A stretch of 64,000 bases of DNA from Diplolepis rosae (Eukaryota > Arthropoda > Insecta > Hymenoptera > Diplolepididae). Numbering within the stretch: position 1 is the first letter of the stretch; each line of letters begins with the position of its first letter. A model generated the notes under the pieces. That model searched no databases. It saw nothing but the letters and a program-made list of their open reading frames with translations, and had not been told where the DNA came from. The DNA is taken from NCBI GenBank assembly GCA_030998225.1, contig JAPYXD010000677.1, positions 13,081,501 to 13,145,500 on the forward strand. Reading direction: 5' to 3'. Position numbers and translations under genes: made by a program. This document shows positions 36,491 to 47,450 of the stretch, piece by piece.

Positions 36491-36990
36491 CATTTCATGC
36501 ATGTGTTATAAAATAGTATATTGTACAACTAGAGGAATAAATGTTTTTCCTTCGTTGGACACAATTTTTTTTGTACTGAGGGGTCAAAAAATGGATCTGT
36601 TTGCCCCGCTAGTAGAAATAATATATTGTGCAAATAAGGAAAAAAAGTTTATTTTGCGAGTGTGACAAGAGTAAAATAAATCTTTTCCCCCTGTTGCACA
36701 CGATTTTTTTCCTATTGGGGGTCGAAATAGTATATTATGCAAGTAGGGAGGACAAAGTATATTCTGCAGGTGTGGAGTTTGATGCCTGAGCAAAGCAAAG
36801 GCAACAATCACACGAGTAAAATAAATGATTTTCCTCTGTTGCATACGATTTTTTTCTACTGGGGGGTCGAAAAATAGATTTTTTTGCCCTGCAGGGGGCA
36901 ATAAAATGCACTTTATGGCCCGCTAGTAGAAAAAATGGATTTGTTTGCCCCACAGTGGGCAATAAAATGTACTTTATGGCCCGCTAGTAA
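36490..36990. repeat. Degenerate tandem repeat with GCCC...GGGC hairpins
   Basis: The words GGCCCGCTAGTAGAAAAAAT, TTTGCCCCACAGTGGGCAAT and AAAATGTACTTTATG repeat with a period of about 65 bp at 36895-36985. Looser units containing GTATATTGTGCAA and CGATTTTTTTCTACTGGGGG recur through 36510-36890. The short inverted core GCCCCACAGTGGGC can fold. Confidence 0.65.
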
Positions 36991-37211
36991 GAAAAAAATA
37001 TTTTTCGAAATTATTTCATTAAATGAGAAGGTCTATTCTGCAGAATTCATAATTTTGCATATCCTACAGATTTTAAACGCATAATTTCTCATAAGAACCC
37101 ACTTTTTATCGCATAAATTGAAGATTTTCAAAAGCGTTGAAAAGGTTCTTCGAGAAAATCACTAGATAGAACTTCCCCTTTGTCTATCTACAAGCATGAA
37201 TCCAACATTTA

Positions 37212-37948
37212 AAGGGTTTCCCAATAGGGGTGATATGATTTTGAATGTCCCTATCGGGCTCATTTGAACTGAAATTTTTGACGTCTGCTGTCAGTTGTCA
37301 TCAGTAAGGTTTGCCATTTAATCATGAGTAGTTTCACGCTTCCACAACGTTTGGAAATTGTCCAATTATTTTATCAAAATTCGAGAAGTTTTGTCGGTGT
37401 TCAAAGAGCATATCGTGCAAAATATGGTCGTCATTCTGCTCCATCCGCGCTCTCAATTCGTCGAATAATCGATAAGTTGGAGAGTGAATTTACTCTATTG
37501 GATACTAAGCCTAAAAATCGTATGCGTACCGCACGTTCTACACAGAATATAGCCGCCGTACCGTGAATTGTCCGTGCCACGCCGATCTCAGGAATTGGGC
37601 CTGTCCAGGATGACTACCTGGCGTATTTTGCGATTGGATCTTGGCCTGTATCCCTATAAGATGATTCTGGCCCAAGAACTGAAGCCTAATGACCATCGTT
37701 TGCGTCGGGAGTTCGCGGATTGGGCTCTGGAATCAATTGAAAATCATCCCAATTTTCATCAAAAAATCATCTTTTCTGATGAGGCGCATTTTTGGCTCAA
37801 GTCTCGGGGGACATTTGGCCGATATATTCTTTAAATCATAAATGGCATAGAATATCCAATATAATAAAAAAGATTTCGATCAATTCCGAATGAATATTCA
37901 GTGTTTTTTTTCAATTTCAAAACATATCACCCTTATTGGGAAACCCTT
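37212..37948. mobile_element. Internally deleted mariner-like element
   Basis: The TIRs AAGGGTTTCCCAATAGGGGT (left) and, reverse-complemented, AAGGGTTTCCCAATAAGGGT (right) are flanked by TA at 37210-37211 and 37949-37950. The element is 737 bp long. It holds an N-terminal transposase remnant in two frames and lacks most of the catalytic domain. Confidence 0.88.
37324..37834 (+). pseudogene. Broken mariner-like transposase
   Basis: The first segment (37324-37566) starts MSSFTLPQRLEIVQLFYQN and has a helix-turn-helix region with YGRHSAPSALSIRRIIDKLE. It ends at a TGA. The second segment (from about 37568, shifted by one base) continues with SVPRRSQELGLSRMTTWRIL and reaches IIFSDEAHFWL, which contains the first catalytic Asp. 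It is then truncated at GTFGRYIL. The frameshift and the lost second and third acidic residues make it inactive. The transposase belongs to a different family branch from the fragment at 7664-8182. Confidence 0.85.
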
Positions 37949-38001
37949 TATATAGATTTTGGAAATATTCGTAGATAATTAGAATATATTCTATTTGTGT
38001 A

Positions 38002-38166
38002 CTCTCTAAATCTGAATCAGTGTAATTTAACTGATACGCAGTTATACTCACTGGATATCAGTGAAATTCCACTGATTTACCGGTGTATATATATACGCTA
38101 ATTGTAAACAGTGGTATACTTATAACTGATAAATCAGTAAAATTTTACTGATTCAGGTTTAGAGAG
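38002..38166. repeat. CTCTCTAAATCTGAATCAGT MITE family, copy B
   Basis: It runs from CTCTCTAAATCTGAATCAGT to GATTCAGGTTTAGAGAG with TA on both sides, 165 bp. It is shorter than copies A and C but has the same termini and the same ACTGATWWATCAGT-type interior. Confidence 0.8.
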
Positions 38167-38595
38167 TAGGTGTTGCCCAAAAATATATTTTATTTGAAAA
38201 AAATACATTTTATCACATGAAAATTAATTTTTATTTCATAAAAATAACAAGGATATTTGTTGTAAATAAAAACATTCATATGATTAATGTTTAAATACAA
38301 TTTTATTCGATTTTAATAAATTTTTAATGATAATGATAATTTTTAGATCTCTTTTTTATTTTACTTAATAAATTGTTTTTCTAAACCTCAATCGTACAAG
38401 ATTACTGTTCTTGTGTAACAATAAAGTTTTTCTGTAGTGCAGTTTTATGAAAACCAGGATTTTGATTTAATTATATTTTAATTATCATTACGTGATTCGT
38501 TAAATTTATACACGAAAGAACCACTTACTTTCTGATTCAGCGAAGATTGCCTGATTAAAGAAATGAGTAAGGTCAGCAACATACTCAACACTTAC

Positions 38596-38706
38596 CTTTT
38601 TTGTAGCGTAAGGTATGAGCTTCTGTTCGTTGGTGTGAGAAAGGCGTAGTAGCAAGTAAATGTCCTCGACATGCCACTGATTTTTAACAGGTTTGACAGT
38701 CAATAG
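38596..38706 (-). CDS. Putative orphan coding exon, function unknown
   Basis: On the minus strand, 37 codons begin LLTVKPVKNQWHVEDIYLLL and end IPYATKK. A strong donor follows (AAG|GTAAGTG), and a plausible acceptor (ACTGGGTAG) with a T-rich lead precedes it. A further 45 nt on, CTTTAATCAG|GCAATCTTC could begin a 22-nt exon (38550-38529) that ends at GAAA|GTAAGT, although 45 nt is very short for an intron. The residue composition looks like a real protein rather than an AT-driven frame. I do not recognise the family and found no convincing partner exons nearby, so it may be a fragment of a gene or an old retrocopy. Confidence 0.35.
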
Positions 38707-39059
38707 CTACCCAGTACAAAGTAGTATAATCTGCCTTGCAAACAAGAAACGCAGTATCTACATTTTTAATGATTTCGCGCTAGTACAAAAATTTGAATCT
38801 GCATTTTCATAAGTATTTTTATATATATCGTGCTTTTTCTATTTTTTAAAGACGGAAAATAAAATTATCGATTTCCATTTTTAAGTTTATTGGGTCAATT
38901 TAAAAAAAGAATTACACTATTAACCTTTAAAGTGTTAATTATACGCCATTTATTCAGTTTACTGTTTTGTTACATAAATGTTACCCAATCGTTACCGAAA
39001 TGATTCGGTAACAGTTTGTTTCATGCGACCCGCCAGGGAATGCAGGATAGGATGCCATA

Positions 39060-39960
39060 GAAACCGTATAAAATCCGTTCAGAAACGGAATAGGATTTCT
39101 ATCCGGACTCTGTCCGGGTACTTATTTCTTATACCGAAATTATCCGTGCTTTTTCAGGGGCAAGAAATAAATAAATTCTTTAAAGCCAAAATGGGCATCT
39201 ATGCGGGTCTATCCGAGCTCTATCTGGGTACTCATTTTTTATACGGAAACAATCTAAGTCTTTCCCGGCTTTTTCAGAGGTTAGAGACAAATCATCTATT
39301 TTAACGAAGACCACGTCTTTTTATCTGGATTTATCCGGAACATTGAAATAAAATATTTTCTTTAAGATCAATATGGGCACCTATGCGGGTCTATCCTGGC
39401 TCTGTCCGGGTACTTATTTTTTATACGGAAACAATCCGAGCCTTTCCCGGGTTTTTCAGGGGTGAGACTATTTTAAAGAAGACCACGTCTTTATATCTGG
39501 ATCCACCCGAAACATTGAAATGAACTACTTTTTTTCAAATCAAAATGGGCACCTATGCGGCTCTATCCGAGCTCTCTATCAGGGTACTTATTTTTTATAC
39601 GGAAACAATCCAAGTCTTTTCCGGTTTTTTCAGGGGTTAGAGACAAATCGTCTATTTAAACGAAGACCACGTCTTTTTATCTGGATTTATCCGGAACATT
39701 GAAATAAATTATTTTTTTTAAAATCAATATGGGCACCTATGGGGGTCTATCCTGGCTTTGTTCGGGTACTTATTTTTTATACGGAAACAATCCGAGTCTT
39801 TCCCGTTTTTTTTTAGGGGTAAGAGACAAATCATCTATTTTAACGAAGCCCACGTCTTTTTATCTGGATCTATCCAGGACCTGGCTGGGCGTATTATCAC
39901 CCGAAAAGAAACAAAGTCTTACAAGCTATGTTTGAGCGGGTCTATAAGTGCTGGTTAAAA
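39060..39960. repeat. ~180-bp tandem (satellite-like) array, about 4.5 copies
   Basis: ATGGGCAYCTATG starts at 39190, 39373, 39545 and 39729, giving spacings of 183, 172 and 184 bp, with a partial unit before 39190. Each unit contains TTTTTTATACGGAAACAATC, a TTTTTCAGGGG-like tract and GACCACGTCTTTTTATCTGG. Units alternate between 'ccgagctct' and 'cctggctct' variants, hinting at a higher-order dimer. Open frames in the array are repeat artefacts. Confidence 0.85.
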
Positions 39961-41800
39961 CCGGATAGAATAAAACACATCACGAATATAAAACTAGGAA
40001 TATAAATTCGTATAAGATTCCGATAGAAGCCATATAGACAATTTTGTTATTACCTCTTTCTATTTCCGGTTAAATAAATAAATATATAAATAAATATATA
40101 TATAAATAAATTCGGACTGTCTGACAATCTTGGGCTTTAGTATCACCTAGAAATCAGAAGATGGCCGACCTTGGTTAACCAATCTTGGCTTACTGGTCAT
40201 AGCCCACAATTGGCAATTTCCTAATTCGACTATTGGAAATAGAAAATGTCGTTCACTATAAAATATCTCATGATAATCATATATGATCAAATTAGGATCA
40301 AGTGTATTACCTAGAAATCTCTTCGAATCTAATTATTGCAATTATCGATAATATCTAACGATTCTACTGATTTCTCCGAAATAGCCCGTAACATCTTTAG
40401 TATTGGATTCTGTCGAAATCCCATCTTCGTGAATATGTCCTTGATTGGATCACATGAGAAATGCACCGCAAAATTGATGAGACACTAAAGTTATAGCTAA
40501 TGTCGCGTACTTTGCTTTTAGCGGATGAAACTTACATTTGCGACGGTTAAAACTAATGAAAGCATCTGATTCGCTATATGTGGTGGTTCAAAACTTTCAA
40601 CTCATTCTTCATCGTGATTAAGAGAATATGCGTGTAACTAGTAAAGCTTTGGCGGCATGATGCGATATTTGTGAGATTACACAAAGGCAATTTTCAAGAC
40701 TACGTATATACTTATATACATGTATATATATATAACGTAAAACCTCCGGAATTTATGAATACGTACCTGCTTTAAACGCAATTACTACGCCTAAGCGTAT
40801 GCAATTATTAATTGCTCAGTGTGCGCAAAATATGCTAAACGTGCGTTCGTGAGCTCCACGAAAATGAAAATTTATAATACTCTCGAATAACTTATTACGA
40901 TATTAAATTTTTTCACAGCCAAGTCGCGTACGTCGTAAATGAATTTAAGGCAATTTCTGCACAAACTGTTACTTGCATTTTTAGTTTAACACTAACTGAA
41001 ACCTGACAAGATAATACTTCATGTTTGCAATAATGATGTTCATTACCATTGCTTTAAATAGATAGAATTATATTATACCTGCGAATAGAGTTATTAATCT
41101 TTGCTTTTTAGATGTAGGGTTTTCAGCTTCAATCGATAATTTAATGAGATTTGATAAATTATTAAGAATAAGGACAGCTCAATATATTGACTGTTTGAAT
41201 ATTCATGATGCAAGTTTTTAATTTTTTCTGTATGCATTTTTTTACTAGAAAAGACTTAAGAGCTAAAAAGCAATTTGTCAATTTTTGAACTTTTTAACTT
41301 CTGATTAAATTGACCTTCTTTAATATCATCATACGTTTATTTCTCCTAAATATCTTTTAGAATATGAAAAACATGACCGGTTTCTTCGTTTACTTTTTTA
41401 GGAAAAGATAGATTTAAATTTCAAACAAGAAATTAACAAAAATAGATTTAAATATTTTCAAATTTGTGTTCTTGATTAATTACATCTTTCTTGGATTTGA
41501 ATACTTTGTTATTTAAATACCGAGAATGTTTCCTATCTCTTAAATATCTTATGCAAAAATGTCAAGTAATTTAATTAAAAATTTATATCCTTTAATGACC
41601 AATGGATCAAATATATTCCAGAATATTTGAAAATTAATCATTTCCGTAAGAATAAATATATAGATTTTACTATAATCTCTTTTTCAAAAGGGAAGAGTAA
41701 TATGTACAGAAAAATTATCAAAAATAATAACAACAATGAAATAATACATTTGTTTCATAAATGTAAAGTTTTTCGACTCTGAAGTTCTTTTTAAAATTTT
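39961..41800. other. Intergenic, no gene recognised
   Basis: AT-rich sequence with short TA/TAAA microsatellites (about 40075-40105 and 40710-40735). No inverted-repeat element with clear ends and no convincing exon were seen. Confidence 0.4.
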
Positions 41801-42419
41801 CCGATTAGAATTTAATCCGAGCGAAGCAGAACCGTTCCGAACCAATCCAAAAAACATTTTGAATCTCGTTTAATGCAAATCTGTTAAAAATCAATCCGAT
41901 TTAATCCAACCTTGAATTGATTCGTATTGAAAATTAGGTTCACAAGTAAAGCTACGGAAGTGTCACTCACCGATTCGAATGAAACTTTGTAAATTTTTAG
42001 AGTTCGGGAAAATAATCGACACGTATTTTTTTATATCAGCGAAGGTTCAAGTTTAAGGGCGGAAACAACCCTTCGCACTTGAGGGGTGGTTTTCATGTTT
42101 GGATTGGAAACAGTTGAAATGCTTTTCAGGGATTTTCGATGCCACCGGATCCAAATTTGAGATCAAAATTATAAAATTCAAAATGTCATATATCACTAAT
42201 TCTTAACAACAATTATCAGTTGAGGGTTATCGGTGTCAATAATATCGCACATCGCTCTTCGCTTAACCCAAGAATAACCAACGACAAGATGGCGAGTATC
42301 CATCCCCACTTTTTATTTTTTTCTGATTTTTGTTGTTTTTAATATTTTTTTTATGGACTTTTGTGTAATTTAAAAAATATTTTCTTTTATAAGATGTTAA
42401 GCGTTGATAACATTCAATA

Positions 42420-42545
42420 AAATAGTCACTTTTCTGTCCTATCTTGTCCTTTTTTTCAAACTATTCTGTCCTACTTTGTCCTCCTTTTTAAATAAATTTT
42501 TGTCCTACTTTGTCCTCATTTTTCAAACCTTTGTGTCCTACTTTT
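42420..42545. repeat. TGTCCTACTTTGTCCT short tandem tract
   Basis: TGTCCT recurs at least seven times, with spacings of about 12-40 bp and T-rich spacers, over ~125 bp. It is degenerate, so copy limits are approximate. Confidence 0.65.
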
Positions 42546-43140
42546 CGAAAAATAATTATGATCACCCTACCAAGATTGCAAGCGTTCTGCTTATCTAAAA
42601 CAAAAAAATGTTGGAAATTAAATTTTCGGCATGTCATTGAATATTTTTTTGTGAATTTTGGTGTTTTTTTACGACTTCTCCAATATGAAAAAAAAACCGC
42701 TCTATGAATCGGAATTATCCTAGTTCTACATGAGTACTGAATAAGGCATTAAAACTTCGAAGGAATTCGTTAGATCAATTTCGAGGTATCGTGGCCATCA
42801 GTTTGAAAAATACACTTTTGAGAAAAACGCGTTTAAAAGTTCAAATACGATTACCACAAATAAAATTTTGACTCACCGTCAATCTGCTATCTGCCATATA
42901 TTTTACTCTTTATTTGGATGCAAATTACGCAAAAAAAAATTCAATTTTTTGAATCAGTTCACGATATGACCCCCTTAAGCGTAAATACCACCGCTAATGT
43001 AAGATACAGAAGAGGCGCCATTTTAGATTCACCAATTTGAATTTTGCGATTTTGACCTCAAATTTGGATCCAGCGACATCGAAAACCCCTTAGAAGCTTT
43101 TTGTCTTTCCAATCACTCGATTGATTCCAATACAAACGTA

Positions 43141-44072
43141 CACGGAGAAAAATGGATATTGAAAAGTAGATATTCAAATAGGAAATATTCATCCATAATA
43201 TCTAGATATTGACACGCAATATTAAAATTTTTTTTTTCAATATATAAGATTTTGCCGAGAAGTAACATTTGATATTCAGATTCAATAGTTTAGATATTGA
43301 AGCATGAAGTGCGCGCACATATATATAAAGGTTATGTGATCACTTTTTCGCTCTCATCGAAATCTAAGTGAATCTAAGATTGACATGTTTGCAGCGTTCC
43401 GGAAAGATAAATTTTAAAAGTTTATTAAAGTTTACTTAAATTATAATAAGTGTTTCTAATGGAATAAAAGTGATCGGGTCATTAACTTGAGATGCAGTAA
43501 GTAAAACATATAAGCTATATATTTTCTCTATATGTGGTTTATAGCCGAAAATGAAATCTAACCTTATGTTAAGTTTAAGTTTCTAACAAGAACATTAAAT
43601 TAATTTTAGACATGCCAGATAATGAAAATTTGGTTCAAACATCTACATTACTTTTACAGAAAAGAGCATAATAAAATATAATTTGACTTTTTTCTAAAAA
43701 CTGAATATGTAGTTATTTTATAACCTTTAAAATAATTTTTTGAGTATCTTAGATATTGAGCTGATGTAACATCTATAACTTACATTTCCAGTATACCTGA
43801 TATTGATGTTAAATATCTGAGATAGTCAACTCTAGTACCTCAGGCATTCAAGTTTACTAACGAGGATATTCAGAAGTTTAGTATCTCGAATATTCATTCT
43901 TAATATCTGAGATAATCAAGTTCAATATCTGAGATACTGGTGGTTAATATCTCTTTTTCAATATCTGCAGGCATTGAAGTAGAATATCTAAATGTTTGTC
44001 ACATAGTTGAATGCTACTGACATTGTGCCTCAATATCTAGATATTATGGGTCAATATCCATTTTTCTCCGTG
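43141..44072. repeat. CACGGAGAAAAATGGATATT MITE, copy 1
   Basis: CACGGAGAAAAATGGATATTG at the left and its reverse complement at the right are bounded by TA at 43139-43140 and 44073-44074. The interior consists of ATATCTGAGATA/TCAATATCT subrepeats around an AT-rich core. The second copy at 47451-48495 is in the opposite orientation. Confidence 0.88.
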
Positions 44073-45824
44073 TAAAACCCCCCATCACACATCGAGTGTA
44101 GGCGCCATATTTGATCCGCCATCTTGAATTTCGACCTCAAATTTTGATTCAGTGACATCGAAAATCCCCAAAAAGCATTTAATCTTTTAAATAAATCGAC
44201 TGATTCCAATTCAAACGTGAAAACCACCCCTCAAGTGCGAAGGGTTGTTTTCGCCCTTAAACTTGAACCTTCGCCGATATAAAAAATATGTGTCGATTAT
44301 TTTTCCAAACTCTACAAATTTGCAAAGTTTCATTCGAACCGGCGAGTGACACTTTCGTAGCTTTACTTCACTGAGAAAACAGTTTTGTCAAATCAACTTT
44401 TGTTAGGACAACAAAATGTTTTGTCAGCACAACAACAAAAGCTTTGTTGCATACATTTTTTTCTATGTTGTCAGATCAATCCAAGCTCCGATGAATTTGG
44501 ATTGAGAACTTGCTTCGAACTCATTCGGATTGATTTTCAACCGATTTACATTAAACGAGATCCAAAACGTTTTTGGACAGATTCAGAATGCCTCGGATTG
44601 AATTACAGTCTGAAACTTTTGGGAGAGTATTCTGGAAGCTTCACTCAAGATTAAAGTGAATTAGTTACGGATACCTAGTCTGATGCGTAATTAAAATTAC
44701 TCTAGAGACTGATGAAAACTATGTGATTGTTTGTTAGGAAACAGTTTCGTGATGCGAATCTGACGAGGGTAAAGTTTTAGAATGATTGCGGGCAACAGGT
44801 TTACCAAACTGACGGATAATACAGACACGTGATTAAGCTAGTTGGAAGGTTCGTGAAGCAATTAGCGAATAGTGCGGCCAATCGCGAACCAGTGTGTACT
44901 TCTGTGATACGTGGTCAGGATCTAATTACCGTAGCAATTTAGGCAAACCTAACCAAACCATTATCTATCAGCATATCCCTTCATCCCTCACAAGTGACAA
45001 AGTTAAAGGGAACAACGTTCCTGTAATTGGAAGCATGATTCACGGAGAAACCAACTTAACCAAACGTATATTCCTGTCTACGATCTATGGTCGATTATAA
45101 ATGATAGCATTAAGAGATCCATTGATCAAAGCGTCCACGCTTAATTGTTACATGCGCGACTCATAGATTCATCTTACGCCCTTTCTTCGATCTATCTGGA
45201 TTATATATTTGCTACAAAATGTGGCTGGTTTTCTCTAAGAAGTTATCACCACTTCAAATTCGAGCATTTTTTAAAATGATTTATAAAATCGAGAAAAATA
45301 TTCTCATCGTTGATATTTCGTATTGAAAGTTTCGAATTGCAATTTAATCTAAGGAAATATGTCGTTTTTCTAGAAATTCCTAAATCTTTTTCCGAAACAA
45401 TCCAATAAAACGTTTTGAATCTCATTCGATGAATATCGATTGAAGATCAATCTGTTCGAAACCGAGATTCCCCGTGCAGAGAGCCCAGCGAGCCCAACTT
45501 GTTGTCAAGTTCCGATCCGGGCCCGATCGGATTTTCCACATGTGGCCGCAGGGGGGCACATGGTGTGGCCCGGGTCGGAACTACATCGGATTATGATAGA
45601 TATGATTATTTTTTCGGAAGCACAGAATCGTTGGTGACCAAGGTAAGTTAATTTACTAGATTCATTACATAAATCCTAACATTGTAGGTTATCTTTTCTA
45701 GACGGTTTATTTTATTTTTAATGTACGTAATTTATCAAAAATATTTCCATTTTGTTCTAAGACGTAAATATGGTAAATAATAATGAGAAGCATTGCATTA
45801 CAATAAACATGAAGTAGCATGAAT

Positions 45825-47252
45825 TGATAATTGTAGTGATAATAATACCACAATAGTTGTAGATGCTGAATACGAAGATGAAGGAAGAGAAGTTTCTGTC
45901 TTGCAAACCGCTAATGAAAAGGAAATTCCAGTAAAAATGTAACCTGAGGATTTTCAAAAATTTTTAGAGAAAAATGAAAATCCTATTGCTTTTGACGAAA
46001 CTCCCAGCAACGCAGATTCAGGTAATGAACTAGAATATTACTTGAAATATTTTTACATTCTCATCATGGATGAGAAGGTATTGGTTTTATGTGAAAAATG
46101 ACTTTCGGAATTTTCATCAAATCATTAAGTTTTGAGACCCCCTGCGTCAGAAAAAATGGTTTTTACGAAAGTGTCTGTCTGTCTGTCTGTAGGTCGTGTG
46201 CGGCATAACTCTCGATAGAATTATCAGATTGAATTGAGCTTTGGTACATTTTATCGGAGCCGAAAAAGTAAGGACAAGTTCGTTAACCAGCCACATCCAA
46301 TCAAAATTGAGGGATGGAGCACTACTTTTGTGTTTTTGAAAATAATTTTTTGAAAAAATCAAAAATTCCAATCCTGGTTTTTGATAGTGCTCATAAATCT
46401 CTACAAATTATCCTAATAACATTTTTTGATTAAATCAAAATTAGAAATGTTACAGCATATTCAAATTCGAAAAAAGTCAATATCAAAATTCCATTTTCCA
46501 GTTAAATTATACGAGATACGAAAAAACGTTATGATACAATATTATTGAATAAATAAAGACCTACAAATTTGAATTGTAACATTTTTTCATAAGATGCATA
46601 TTTTTCTTTTTAATTAAAAAAAAAACTATTGAAAATCCAAAATTCAATTTTTTAACAATAATATGTAAAATAAGAAAAAAACGTAAGAATACAATGTTGT
46701 TAGTTTCAAAAAGATCTACAAATTTTGTCTCACACAGTTTCTGATAAAACATATATTTTTCGTTTCAATTCCAAAAAATACGATTAAAATTCAAAAATTC
46801 CATTTTTTAGACAAAATATGTGAGATACAAAAAAAATAAACTTAAACGTATGCGAAGAGCACAAGACCGAGCGTGAAGCGCGAGGTCCAGAAAGATCGGA
46901 GCGCGAAGCGCGACGATCGAATCGCGCGCCCTAGGCGCGCTCAAACTTGCGAGCGAAGCGAACTGCGCGCGAAGCGCGTAATGAGAATGTGCCCGCGAAG
47001 CGGGCAGATTTTTTTATTAACGGTAATTTGAAAAGAAAAGAAAATTATAATTTTAAGTGTAGAACGTTATTGTGTTTCATTATTTTTTATATCGTATATT
47101 CAATTTTCCAAAGTGAATTTTTTAGAAAGAAAATTATTAATAATGTAATTTATTTTTAGATTCAGAAGAATCGAATAGTTCTACTGACTATGAAGATGGG
47201 TTTAAAGATTATATTGTTTGCATACTCTTGATTATACTGTTGCATCACTAAA
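45825..47252 (+). pseudogene. Decayed coding-like fragment split by a repeat-filled intron
   Basis: One frame (about 45827-46022) reads as an acidic protein (TTIVVDAEYEDEGREVSVLQ and, after a stop, PEDFQKFLEKNENPIAFDE) and ends at GATTCAG|GTAATG. At 47158 a TTTTTAG acceptor leads into a phase-compatible exon (SEESNSSTDYEDGFKDYIV) that ends in a hydrophobic tail and TAA at about 47252. In-frame stops upstream (TGA near 45817, TAA near 45940) show it is broken. The 'intron' holds the GCGAAGCG element. It may be a captured gene fragment or a degraded transposon gene; the family is not recognised. Confidence 0.35.
46045..47010. repeat. GCGAAGCG-rich repeat family, copy 2
   Basis: From ACATTCTCATCATGG at 46054 it parallels copy 1 (1685-3040) nearly base for base for about 790 bp, then jumps to the GC-rich tail. 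The tail is longer here, with GCGCGAAGCGCG, GCGAGCGAAGCGAAC, GCGCGCGAAGCGCG and CCCGCGAAGCGGG in succession (46865-47008). The GTCT tract has one more unit than in copy 1. Confidence 0.75.
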
Positions 47253-47450
47253 CTGAATAAATTTCAAACTCAACTAATTAATTATGACATAAATTTGTTT
47301 GAACCAATTATTTATTGTTATTTAACGAAAACCTTTTAAATTTTACTATTTGTAAAAATACAAAATTAGAAGGAGCCAGATCGGGCCCCCATTTTACAGG
47401 CCCAGATCTGGGTAAGGCGTTTCATTACTGGTCTGGCGCTAGACAGATTA

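Larger units (their letters stand above)
41944..44368. repeat. AAGTAAAGCTACG long-TIR element
   Basis: The left end AAGTAAAGCTACGGAAGTGT and the right end, reverse-complemented AAGTAAAGCTACGAAAGTGT, extend inward for more than 200 bp (GGCGAAGGTTCAAGTTTAAG-like words on both arms). CAC flanks both ends and may be the target duplication. The TGTCCT array (42420-42545) and the 43141 element lie inside. Confidence 0.75.
41808..44620. repeat. AATCCGATT family copy 2, carrying nested insertions
   Basis: The left arm has AATTTAATCCGAG and CAATCCAAAAAACATTTTGA followed by ATCTCGTTTAATG. The right arm mirrors it with CATTAAACGAGATCCAAAACG and CTCGGATTGAATT. Inside sits another inverted-repeat element (41944-44368), which itself holds a TA-flanked element (43141-44072), so there are three levels of nesting. 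Confidence 0.6.

Noticed and set aside
39190..39958. Repeated short open frames with similar peptides
   Set aside because: They are translations of the ~180-bp tandem array, not genes.
42420..42545. Possible CRISPR-like array
   Set aside because: TGTCCT units are too short and irregular, in an insect genome inside a transposon; a simple degenerate tandem tract explains it.
45440..45642. Possible coding exon ending at AAG|GTAAGT
   Set aside because: The frame leading to the donor contains stops, and the sequence belongs to the arm of the GC-rich inverted repeat.
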